From Rubrobacter sp. (GTDB taxonomy: Bacteria > Actinomycetota > Rubrobacteria > Rubrobacterales > Rubrobacteraceae), in contig JADDPY010000523.1 in the NCBI GenBank assembly GCA_016781635.1, positions 1 through 6,262 of the forward strand: DNA of 6,262 bases, given 5' to 3'. Positions 1 through 5,820 of this stretch are shown here, one piece after another. Positions within the stretch are counted from its first letter, which is position 1. The number at the start of each line of letters is the position of its first letter. The position numbers and the translations under genes are program-made. The notes under the pieces were generated by a model that did not search any database, had not been told where the DNA came from, and saw only the letters and a list, made by a program, of their open reading frames with translations.

Positions 1-2
1 AC

Positions 3-461
3 GAGGTCGGCTACACGCTCACGGACACGGACCCGAGGTACGTCGTGATCGGTGAGACGGCGGCGTACTCGTTCGAGCGCATCGCCCGGGCGATACGGTT
101 GGTGGCCGCCGGCGCCAGCTTCATCGCGACGAACCCCGACGTAAAGGGGCCCAGCGAGGCCGGTCTGATCCCGGCTACCGGGGCGATGGCGGCCCTCATC
201 TCTAGCGCCTCCGGCGTAAAGCCGTACTTTGTGGGGAAGCCAAACCCGCTGATGATGCGCACGGCGCTCAACGCCATAGACGCGCACTCCGAGGACTCCG
301 TGATGATCGGCGACAACATGGACACCGACGTCATCATGGGTATCGAGAGCGGCCTGGAGACCATTCTCGTCCTCTCGGGCGTCACTCGACGCGTGCATGT
401 CGAGCGATACTCCTACAGCCCCACGCGAATCCTCGAATCGGTCGCCGATATAGAGCCGTAG
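3..461 (+). CDS. HAD-IIA family sugar phosphatase (NagD/AraL type), 5' truncated by window edge
   Basis: This is the C-terminal 152 residues of a HAD-superfamily subclass IIA phosphatase, a cytoplasmic Mg-dependent enzyme that removes phosphate from small sugar or nucleotide phosphates. The frame is open from position 3, so the start and the N-terminal DxD nucleophile motif lie outside. Visible family landmarks, in order: GYTLTD and VVIGE in the late cap entrance; TNPD (129-140) followed by a Pro-Glu-x-Gly-x-x-Pro-x-x-Gly segment; the motif III lysine in GKPNP (codon 237-239); and motif [14 protein letters not shown] (306-341), whose acidic residues bind Mg. The tail [12 protein letters not shown] is also typical of NagD. 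The frame closes with TAG at 459-461. A glycerol-1-phosphate dehydrogenase follows on the same strand, as araM follows araL in B. subtilis, so an AraL-like role is possible. Substrate cannot be fixed, because the cap specificity region is only partly visible. Confidence 0.93.
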   Translation, partial: EVGYTLTDTDPRYVVIGETAAYSFERIARAIRLVAAGASFIATNPDVKGPSEAGLIPATGAMAALISSASGVKPYFVGKPNPLMMRTALNAIDAHSEDSVMIGDNMDTDVIMGIESGLETILVLSGVTRRVHVERYSYSPTRILESVADIEP

Positions 462-843
462 ACACGCCCTGGGGAAGGATGGATCGGCCAGATGCGCGAG
501 CGTGGCGACGATCCATGGCCCGAGGCATTCCACCGCTCTGTCCCGGAACGTCTCGTTGCTCTGCCGCGGTGAGCCGGAGGACCTGGACGAGGTCTCGTTA
601 CTCTGGCAGGATGAACGCGTCTTCGAGCGGTAGACGTGAGAGGGATGGCGCAAGGGATGCTCCTCGTACTTCCGGTAAGGTGCAGGGGATAATCTCACCC
701 ACGATCGAGCGAAGGAGATCGCCCGGTGAAACCGCGGGTCCGGTAGACGTACGCGAGCTCCTGGAGCGTCGCATCGCGCGTCTTCGCGCCTAGGGTAAGG
801 GCGGCAAGGACGAACGCAACGAGAAACAAACGAGGAGACGTTA
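462..843. other. gene-poor spacer and leader before the glycerol-1-phosphate dehydrogenase
   Basis: No convincing intact gene is seen in this 382-base stretch. The left part holds short coding-like segments in three frames (see the pseudogene entry). The right part probably carries the leader of the dehydrogenase gene. A GATAAT hexamer at 688-693 is a fair -10, but no good -35 sits 16-18 bases upstream. A strong ribosome site (AAGGAGA, 712-718) precedes a GTG at 726 that opens only a six-codon frame (M-K-P-R-V-R, stop 744-746), a possible leader peptide or chance. A small hairpin with arms GCGCG (776-780) and CGCGC (785-789) around TCTT follows, with no T run. The real ribosome site of the next gene is GAGGAG at 832-837. 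Confidence 0.5.
492..793 (+). pseudogene. possible frameshifted remnant of an unrecognised small protein
   Basis: Three consecutive segments in different frames look like protein but none is intact. Frame A from ATG 492 reads MRERGDDPWPEAFHRS and on through VPERLVAL, then meets TGA at 570-572. Switching frame near 559 gives CRGEPEDLDEVSLLWQDE and then RVFER, with TAG at 631-633. A third frame ends with GPVDVRELLERRIARLRA and TAG at 791-793. The acidic-hydrophobic composition of the first two pieces reads better as coding than the arginine/serine-rich single frame that is open over 479-793. I do not recognise the family. It could equally be ordinary non-coding DNA of a GC-rich genome, or contain a sequencing frameshift. 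Confidence 0.22.
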
Positions 844-2286
844 ATGCTCGACGGTAGGCTCGCCGACCCTACGGACCTCGACGGTCTGCGCGAGGTATTG
901 AACGCCTCCGATCCGGAGGGGCGGCTGGCGGAGATCGGCATGAAGCGGATCGAGATCGGCTCCGGGGTTCTCGGTCTTCTGCCCGAGGTGGTCTCGGGGC
1001 TCGTCGACGGAGGAAAGCCCGGCGGCGGATGTGTCGTGCTCGTGACGGACCCCACCCCGATACCGCGCGACGGGGAGGAACTCAAGGGCTTGGTCGAGGA
1101 GATGCTCGCCGGGCACTTCACGGTCGAGCGGGCCGTGGTCGGAGCCGAACATGCCGAGTTGCACGCGGACGAGAAGGCGATAGACGAGGCAGAAGCCGCC
1201 GTCGCAGGGGCGGGCTGCGTGGTGGTGGTCGGGTCCGGCACCATCAGCGACATCTGCAAGGTTGCCACGGCGCGCACCGGGGGAACGCCGCTCGTAATCG
1301 TACAGACCGTCGCCTCCGTCAACGGCTACTCCGACGACGTGTCGGTGCTGCTGAAGAACGGGGTCAAGCGCACCGTCCCCTCCCGTTGGCCGGACGTACT
1401 CCTGGCCGACCTCCCCACGCTGGTCCAGGCCCCGGCCGCGATGAACGCGGCAGGCTACGGCGATGCGATCGCGATGTACACCGGTCCCGCCGACTGGTAT
1501 CTGGCCTCGCTCGTGGGCATGGACGACTCCTACCATCCGGCACCGGTGGACATGGTGCTGGATTACGGCCAGGCCCTCATAGACGGGGCCGACGCCATGC
1601 GCCGGCACGAGCCGGAGGCCGTGGACCGGCTCGTCCGGGTGCTTACGCTCGGCGGCATCGCCGCCGGGGTGACGGGGACCACGGCCTGCCTCTCCGGCAC
1701 CGAGCACCTTGTCAGCCACCTCATAGATCTCCACGCCGGACAGAACGGCCTCCCCTTGGGCTTCCACGGGGCCCAGGTCGGGGTCGCCACCCTGGTCGTG
1801 GCCGCCGCGTGGGAGACGCTCTTCGAGGACCTCGACCCCTCCGAGATCGACTTCGACGCCTGCTTTCCAGAGCCCGGGAAGATGGAGCCGTTTGTACGCG
1901 AGGCTTTCGCGGGCGTCGACCCAACCGGAGCCGTCGCCGACGAGTGCTGGAGCGACTATCGCAAGAAGCTGGAGCGCTGGAGGGAGAGGCGAGGGGCCTT
2001 CGAGGCCTTCCTGAACGACTGGACCCGACACCGCACCGAGCTGAAGACGATGGTCGCCACGCCCGAGCGACTGGGTGGCGCCATGACCGGGGCCGGGGCC
2101 CCGGCGCGTTTCGGCAGGCTGAACCCTGCGGTGTCGCCGGAGACCGCGCGCTGGGCGGTGCGCAACTGCTCCCTTATGCGCAACCGCTTCACCATCGCGG
2201 ACCTCCTCTTCTTCCTGGGGTGGTGGGACGACGCGTTTGTCGAGAAGCTCCTGCAACGCGCGGGATCCGTGGGAGGGGGACTCTGA
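844..2286 (+). CDS. araM: sn-glycerol-1-phosphate dehydrogenase, AraM/EgsA family
   Basis: This 480-residue protein belongs to the metal-dependent glycerol-1-phosphate dehydrogenase branch of the iron-containing alcohol dehydrogenase/dehydroquinate synthase superfamily. The family interconverts dihydroxyacetone phosphate and sn-glycerol 1-phosphate with NAD(P)H in the cytoplasm. Visible motifs: the cofactor loop GSGTISDICK (residues 130-139); the substrate-side segment QTVASVNGYSDD (154-165); and the metal triad expected from the family, namely Asp207 in GYGDAIA, His288 in SGTEHLVSH and His308 in GFHGAQVG. The C-terminal helical domain ends with TIADLLFFLGWW (450-461). ATG 844 is chosen because GAGGAG at 832-837 lies six bases upstream. 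The protein is clearly longer than B. subtilis AraM (about 394 residues). In Bacillus, AraM supplies glycerol 1-phosphate for heptaprenylglyceryl lipids, but a polyol-phosphate role is equally open here. An upstream HAD phosphatase and a convergent polyol-type operon are the neighbours. Family call is firm; substrate is not. Confidence 0.92.
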   Translation: MLDGRLADPTDLDGLREVLNASDPEGRLAEIGMKRIEIGSGVLGLLPEVVSGLVDGGKPGGGCVVLVTDPTPIPRDGEELKGLVEEMLAGHFTVERAVVGAEHAELHADEKAIDEAEAAVAGAGCVVVVGSGTISDICKVATARTGGTPLVIVQTVASVNGYSDDVSVLLKNGVKRTVPSRWPDVLLADLPTLVQAPAAMNAAGYGDAIAMYTGPADWYLASLVGMDDSYHPAPVDMVLDYGQALIDGADAMRRHEPEAVDRLVRVLTLGGIAAGVTGTTACLSGTEHLVSHLIDLHAGQNGLPLGFHGAQVGVATLVVAAAWETLFEDLDPSEIDFDACFPEPGKMEPFVREAFAGVDPTGAVADECWSDYRKKLERWRERRGAFEAFLNDWTRHRTELKTMVATPERLGGAMTGAGAPARFGRLNPAVSPETARWAVRNCSLMRNRFTIADLLFFLGWWDDAFVEKLLQRAGSVGGGL

Positions 2287-2323
2287 GGCTCCTACCGCTG
2301 CCTCCGGAGGTTGGTCGGGGGTA

Positions 2324-2378
2324 CCCAGAATCTGGGAGTCGCCACTCCCCTACATGTCCCCCTACGACGTATGGGGAC
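2324..2378. terminator. consecutive hairpins at a convergent gene junction, probable bidirectional terminator
   Basis: Between the stop codons of two convergent genes lie three inverted repeats. The first is CCCAG (2324-2328) with CTGGG (2332-2336). The second is GGGAGT (2334-2339) with ACTCCC (2344-2349) around a four-base loop; it overlaps the first, so the two are mutually exclusive. The third is GTCCCC (2356-2361) with GGGGAC (2373-2378), and its loop contains a further TAC/GTA pairing. None has a T run on either strand, so these are not classical intrinsic terminators. U-less hairpins are often proposed as terminators in high-GC actinobacteria. A further hairpin, CCTCGC (2454-2459) with GCGAGG (2466-2471), spans the stop codon of the minus-strand gene. 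Confidence 0.5.
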
Positions 2379-2458
2379 GGCATACTTCGCACGGTCGGGC
2401 TCCCTCGTATGAGCGACTTCGCGAAACGGGGGGTATAGGCGGGATGCGTGCCGCCTCG

Positions 2459-3451
2459 CTACTCTGCGAGGAGGACCGCGAGCGAGGAGCCGCCCGGCTC
2501 GACGCGCCCACCGAGCACGTCGTCGAGGTGGTAGAGTAGCGGTAGCTCTTTCTTTCCCAGCCCGACCGAACGGGCGAGCGCGAGCGCGGGAGGGAGCGTA
2601 CCCAGGCCCTCGACAGTTGCGTTGTTCATCTTCTCCAGCGCCATCTCGGGCGGGATGCCCTCGCCGAGCAGGCGCCCGAAATCTCCGTTGCGCCCGCTCA
2701 GGCAGGTGACGTAGAGGTCTCCCGCTCCGGCCGGTCCGGCCGCAGTCTCCGTCCGGCCGCCGGATGCGGCGACGAGCGCCGAGAGCTCACCGAGCGACGT
2801 GCCGTAGGCGAGGGCGAGCAGGTTCGGAGGTGCCTCACGGCCCGTGAGGTAGCCGAAGACGATCGCGTAGCAGTTCTTCAGCGCGGCACATAGACCTAGC
2901 CCGAGGAGATCGTCCGTCGTGCCGGGGAGGTAGTAGTCCGTCTCGATGGCGCGGGCGAGTGAACGAGCGTGGTCCCGCTCCCGGCTGCCGTAGGCGGTTT
3001 GGGTGGGGGTTCGGTTTATGAGGTCGATCGCCTTGACCGGCCCGCCGACCACGACCACGGGATGGGAGGGGCCGAAGATCTCGCGCACCCGCACGGCGGC
3101 CGGTACGATCTCCCCCCCGCGTTCGACGAGACCCTTGGTGAACACCAGGATGGGGATGTCTTCGGGGACCGTCTCCGCGGCCTCTTCGGAGACCCATTCA
3201 GCGCCCTCCGAAGTCACGGCCAGGGCGACGATCTCCGCGTCGCGGACGGCCTCGGCTATCTCCGTTGTCGTCTCGACGGGGGAGGGAAGGGCGGTCTTCA
3301 GATCCGGGTGTGGGGCGCCTGCGGCCAGGGCCTCCAGGGCAGGCCCGTCTATCCAGCCGGGACCCCAGTAACGAAGCTCGTGACCGCGCTCGAGGGCCGG
3401 GGCACCGAAGGCCGAGCCCATTTGCCCGGCGCCCAGGACGGCGATCTTCAC
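2459..3451 (-). CDS. GpsA-like NAD(P)-dependent glycerol-3-phosphate dehydrogenase family protein
   Basis: This 330-residue protein has the two-domain fold of NAD(P)-dependent glycerol-3-phosphate dehydrogenase. An N-terminal Rossmann domain opens with VLGAGQMGSAF (residues 5-15), followed by FTKGL (104-108, Lys106). The catalytic domain has ALKN (190-193, Lys192), GAGDLYVTC (242-250), GRN (253-255) and VEGLGTL (280-286). The Lys and Arg-Asn residues are those that act on or hold the glycerol-phosphate end in GpsA. Departures from standard GpsA are clear: GGPVKAID replaces the usual GPSFAxEV; the segment before ALKN lacks the usual Glu of GVE-x-x-GALKN; and the segment after TC is two residues shorter. 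The start is GTG, nine bases after the isomerase stop, with only a weak TAGGG ribosome site, so translation is probably coupled. Being last in a kinase-isomerase operon suggests oxidation of a polyol phosphate rather than lipid synthesis, but housekeeping GpsA activity is not excluded. Confidence 0.88.
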   Translation of the reverse strand: MKIAVLGAGQMGSAFGAPALERGHELRYWGPGWIDGPALEALAAGAPHPDLKTALPSPVETTTEIAEAVRDAEIVALAVTSEGAEWVSEEAAETVPEDIPILVFTKGLVERGGEIVPAAVRVREIFGPSHPVVVVGGPVKAIDLINRTPTQTAYGSRERDHARSLARAIETDYYLPGTTDDLLGLGLCAALKNCYAIVFGYLTGREAPPNLLALAYGTSLGELSALVAASGGRTETAAGPAGAGDLYVTCLSGRNGDFGRLLGEGIPPEMALEKMNNATVEGLGTLPPALALARSVGLGKKELPLLYHLDDVLGGRVEPGGSSLAVLLAE

Positions 3452-3460
3452 CGGTGCGCC

Positions 3461-3922
3461 CTAGGAGTTCGAGGCCGTGCCGTGGTACCGGCGGTCGATC
3501 TCCTCCATCTTCTCGACCTTCTTCGCGGAGGAGCCGCCCGCGAACTCGGAGGCCAGCCACGCGTCCACGATAGTCTTGGCCAGCTCCGGCCCGATCACCC
3601 GCTGGCCCATCGTCAGAACCTGGGCGTTGTTCGACTTTCTGGCCCGCTCGGCGGAGTAGACGTCGTGGCACTGCGCCGCGCGCACGCCCGGGACCTTGTT
3701 TGCCGTTATCGACATGCCGAGCCCCGTCCCGCAGCAGAGGATGGCGCGCTCGTGCTCGCCGCGGGCCACCGCTTCGGCGACCTCGACGGCCACGTCCGGG
3801 TAGTCGGCCCCTTCCTTGATCCCGTAGTCCTCGACCTCGTAGCCCTTCTCCTTCAGATGCTCTATGAGCGCGCCCTTGAGCTCGAGGGCCGCGTCGTCTG
3901 CGCCGATGCCTATGGCCGTCAT
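3461..3922 (-). CDS. RpiB/LacA/LacB-family sugar-phosphate isomerase, likely tetrose/tetrulose type
   Basis: The 153 residues match the full length of the RpiB family, cytoplasmic isomerases that interconvert ketose and aldose phosphates. The catalytic loop CGTGLGMSITANKVPGVRAA (64-83) is textbook: Cys64 aligns with E. coli RpiB Cys66, the isomerisation base. With the same two-residue offset, E. coli His99, which opens the furanose ring, is Ser97 here, in RKSNNAQV. The early Asp-His that contacts substrate in most RpiB proteins is Asp9-Asp10. Both changes argue against ribose 5-phosphate. From memory, SNNAQ is also found in erythritol/erythrulose-pathway RpiB homologues (EryI, DerI), which handle open-chain C4 substrates. 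The start is ATG with an excellent AGAGGAGG ribosome site eight bases upstream. It is the middle gene of the operon, 42 bases after the kinase. A TATAAA hexamer (minus strand, 3964 to 3959) next to the kinase stop could be an internal -10, though no good -35 is seen. Confidence 0.9.
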   Translation of the reverse strand: MTAIGIGADDAALELKGALIEHLKEKGYEVEDYGIKEGADYPDVAVEVAEAVARGEHERAILCCGTGLGMSITANKVPGVRAAQCHDVYSAERARKSNNAQVLTMGQRVIGPELAKTIVDAWLASEFAGGSSAKKVEKMEEIDRRYHGTASNS

Positions 3923-3964
3923 CGCCTGTGCCTCCTCTGGTTTCCTCTTTCGTGCGCTTTTATA

Positions 3965-5503
3965 CTACGCTCCCGCCTTGAGCGTCTCGGGCTTGAGCGC
4001 TTGGGTGAGCTTCGGGAAGAGGGGGCGGAGGCTCGGGTAGATCTCCTTGTAGACGTCGTAGAGCCGGTCGTAGACTGCGGCTCGCCCCTCGTCTGGCTCG
4101 TAGCGGGCGCCGGTGCCGCTCATGGCCTCCGCAGCCTCCTTGATGCTCCCGTGCATCCCGACGGCCGCGGCGGCGAGCATCCCGGCACCGAGGCAGGTGC
4201 TCTCCGTCTCCTGCGTCACCGAGACCGGGCGCTGCATGACGTCGGCAATAATCTGGCACCACAAGGAGCTCTGCGAGCCACCGCCCAGGGCCAGAATATG
4301 CTCGACGGGCTTCTCCAGCCCGGTCTCAGCACCCTCGGTCATCAGGCGCTGCTCGAAGGCTATGCCTTCCAGGATCGAGCGGTAGGCGTGTGCCTTTCCG
4401 TGGGCCCCGGTCCAGCCGAGCATGACCCCGCGCGCGTTGAGGTCCCAGTAGGGGGTGAGGGCGTTGTTCCAGTAGGGGACCGCCAAGAGGCCGTCGGAGC
4501 CGGGCGATAGCTGGGCCGCGGCGGCCTCCAGGATCTGCTCCGTGGAGAGGTCGAGGCCGAGCTCCTTCGCGTTGACGCCCGCGAACTTCTCCACAAACCA
4601 GCTCACTGTGTAGGTCCCGGCAGCGAGCAGGGTCTCCAGGGTATAGGTCTTCGGGATCGGACCGGAGAGCACCCGGTACTCCTTGCCCCAGGAGTAGCTC
4701 TCGCTGTACGTCCCGGAGACGACCGCCGTGCCAAGGTTGAGGTAGGCACGGCCGGGCTCCGTGATGTTCGCCCCCAGACCCGCCGACTGCCCATCTCCGA
4801 CGCCGCTGACGATGGGGAGGCCCGCCGGGAGCCCGACCTCGCGGGCTACGTCTTCCTTGAGCTCCCCGATAACCTGACCGGGCGGGTAGAGCTCGCACAT
4901 CTGCTCGCGGCTCAGGCCCGCCGTCTCGAGGAGCTCGTCGGACCAGTCGAAGGACGCCATGTCCACGAGACCCAGGGGGTCGGCGGTCGCCCAGGAGGTG
5001 CGCCAGAAGCCGGTCATGCCGTGCACGAGGTAGGCATGCACGTCCACGACCTTGGCGGCGCGCTCGATCACGCCCGGCTCGTGCTCGCGCAGCCACATCA
5101 TCTTGTAGAAGCCGGGGGTCGGGTTCGGCGGCTTGCCGGTGATGCGGTGCACCTCGTCGGAGCCGTACCGGGCCACCTCTTCGCGCGGCCGCGAGTCGAG
5201 CCACAGGATGGCGGGCCGTATCGGGTGGTCGTCCTCGTTCAGGCATACGAAGCTCTCCCGCTGATGCGTGATGCCGATGGCCCCTATGCGACGCGTATCC
5301 ACCGAGCTTGCCGCGCGTCTCAGGGCGGTCTTCGTCGAACGCCACCAATCCTCGGCATTCTGCTCGCCCCAGTCGGGCTGCGGGCTCGACAGCGAGAAGG
5401 TCTCCCGCCCCTCGGCCACCGCGTGCCCCGCCCTATCCCACACTACGGCTTTCGTCGCCGTCGTCGAGCAGTCGATCCCGATAACGTAGTCCGCTTCGGT
5501 CAT
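3965..5503 (-). CDS. FGGY-family carbohydrate/polyol kinase
   Basis: This 512-residue cytoplasmic kinase of the FGGY family transfers the ATP gamma-phosphate to a sugar or sugar alcohol. It has the two actin-like domains. The first opens with the phosphate loop IDCSTTATKAV (residues 10-20) and includes GITHQRESFV (77-86). The catalytic base is Asp237 in SGVGDGQSAGLG. The second domain has LNLGTAVVSG (255-264) and the FGGY signature around GGGSQSSLWCQ (407-417). Arg82-Glu83 align with Arg83-Glu84 of E. coli glycerol kinase (NQRET), which hold glycerol; xylulokinase has MHG at this place. This points to a polyol-like substrate. I chose ATG 5503 because AAGGGAG lies five bases upstream; an in-frame TTG at 5521 would add six unlikely residues and overrun that ribosome site. 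It is the first gene of a three-gene operon. Automatic annotation would probably say xylulokinase or glycerol kinase, neither of which is secured. Confidence 0.92.
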   Translation of the reverse strand: MTEADYVIGIDCSTTATKAVVWDRAGHAVAEGRETFSLSSPQPDWGEQNAEDWWRSTKTALRRAASSVDTRRIGAIGITHQRESFVCLNEDDHPIRPAILWLDSRPREEVARYGSDEVHRITGKPPNPTPGFYKMMWLREHEPGVIERAAKVVDVHAYLVHGMTGFWRTSWATADPLGLVDMASFDWSDELLETAGLSREQMCELYPPGQVIGELKEDVAREVGLPAGLPIVSGVGDGQSAGLGANITEPGRAYLNLGTAVVSGTYSESYSWGKEYRVLSGPIPKTYTLETLLAAGTYTVSWFVEKFAGVNAKELGLDLSTEQILEAAAAQLSPGSDGLLAVPYWNNALTPYWDLNARGVMLGWTGAHGKAHAYRSILEGIAFEQRLMTEGAETGLEKPVEHILALGGGSQSSLWCQIIADVMQRPVSVTQETESTCLGAGMLAAAAVGMHGSIKEAAEAMSGTGARYEPDEGRAAVYDRLYDVYKEIYPSLRPLFPKLTQALKPETLKAGA

Positions 5504-5544
5504 GCATGCTCCCTTCCCCAAGAGCGATCGTCTTGCAGCCCAGC

Positions 5545-5567
5545 ACTATAACAAACGTCACATTGTT
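5545..5567 (-). promoter_or_regulatory. candidate kinase-operon -10 and overlapping operator palindrome
   Basis: Read on the minus strand, TATAGT (5550 to 5545) is a five-of-six match to the -10 consensus, 41 bases upstream of the kinase ATG. Immediately upstream, and sharing base 5550, is an AT-rich inverted repeat unusual for this GC-rich DNA: on the plus strand AACAAACGTCACATTGTT (5550-5567), with arms AACAA and TTGTT eight bases apart. No good -35 hexamer sits at the standard distance, which suits a promoter that is activated, or one where the palindrome occupies the -35 region. The sequence is an operator candidate for an unidentified dimeric regulator. Confidence 0.4.
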
Positions 5568-5597
5568 CTCGCGGGGGAAGCAGCAGTGTCCGGGCAG

Positions 5598-5621
5598 CGG
5601 CGGTCCGTTGGAGTACCGCCG
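5598..5621. repeat. inverted repeat (hairpin) in the divergent intergenic region
   Basis: Arms CGGCGGT (5598-5604) and ACCGCCG (5615-5621) flank a ten-base loop. There is no T run and it lies upstream of both candidate promoters, so a terminator role is unlikely. It may be a chance GC-rich palindrome or a binding site. Confidence 0.3.
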
Positions 5622-5723
5622 GCGAGAGGCGGTCGTGGCGTGCAGGCGGACCCGTCAGGACGGTCGCGTATCACGGGAGCAGGATGTTCGGCGAGGCTCG
5701 ACCCGAGGGAGCCGCTGCCGCGC

Positions 5724-5752
5724 TTGAGAGTTGCACTCGTCCAGGCTATGCT
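5724..5752 (+). promoter_or_regulatory. candidate sigma-70-type promoter for the aldolase gene
   Basis: TTGAGA (5724-5729, five of six to TTGACA) and TATGCT (5747-5752, four of six to TATAAT, keeping T-A-n-n-n-T) are separated by exactly 17 bases. Transcription would start near 5758-5760, giving a leader of about 60 bases before the aldolase ATG. Confidence 0.45.
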
Positions 5753-5762
5753 CGTGGGCTCC

Positions 5763-5774
5763 TTGTCACAAACG
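5763..5774. promoter_or_regulatory. candidate operator downstream of the aldolase promoter
   Basis: TTGTCACAA (5763-5771) is a perfect odd-centred palindrome (TTGT-C-ACAA). It lies just past the predicted aldolase transcription start, where a bound repressor would block RNA polymerase. It shares GTCACA (5557-5562 and 5765-5770) and ACAAACG (5551-5557 and 5768-5774) with the palindrome in front of the kinase operon, so one regulator may serve both sides. TTGTCA could instead be a -35, but the matching -10 would be poor. Confidence 0.3.
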
Positions 5775-5820
5775 CTCGCGGAAGACTTACATGCTGTGTC
5801 CCGTTCGGAGAGGGTGAAGC

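Larger units (their letters stand above)
5504..5820. other. divergent control region between kinase operon and aldolase gene
   Basis: This 317-base region separates two divergent genes and holds no convincing gene; frames open across it have poor composition and run into the aldolase in the wrong frame. Its two ends carry promoter-like and operator-like elements, listed separately. The middle (about 5580-5720) is GC-rich and featureless apart from one hairpin. No regulator gene lies in the window, so the factor acting here is unknown. Confidence 0.6.

Noticed and set aside
11..385. 124-codon minus-strand frame opposite the HAD phosphatase
   Set aside because: Antisense shadow; the plus-strand frame carries the GKP and GDNMDTD motifs.
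841..2256. 471-codon open frame on the minus strand opposite the AraM gene
   Set aside because: It mirrors the glycerol-1-phosphate dehydrogenase, which has full family motifs. The product is rich in Gly, Arg, His and Val without any recognisable domain, as expected of an antisense shadow in GC-rich DNA.
1029..2438. 469-codon plus-strand frame overlapping AraM out of frame
   Set aside because: Extremely Arg/Gly-rich translation with no domain; a frame-shifted shadow of the real gene.
2969..4510. 513-codon plus-strand frame opposite three minus-strand genes
   Set aside because: It crosses two intergenic gaps and three genes with clear motifs on the other strand; composition is shadow-like.
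4326..5348. 340-codon minus-strand frame inside the kinase gene
   Set aside because: Same strand but different frame from the FGGY kinase; low-complexity Arg/Gly/Pro content and no motif.
5504..5521. TTG start at 5521 for the kinase, adding six residues
   Set aside because: The ATG at 5503 has a well-placed AAGGGAG ribosome site that the longer start would place inside the coding region; the added residues are outside the FGGY fold.
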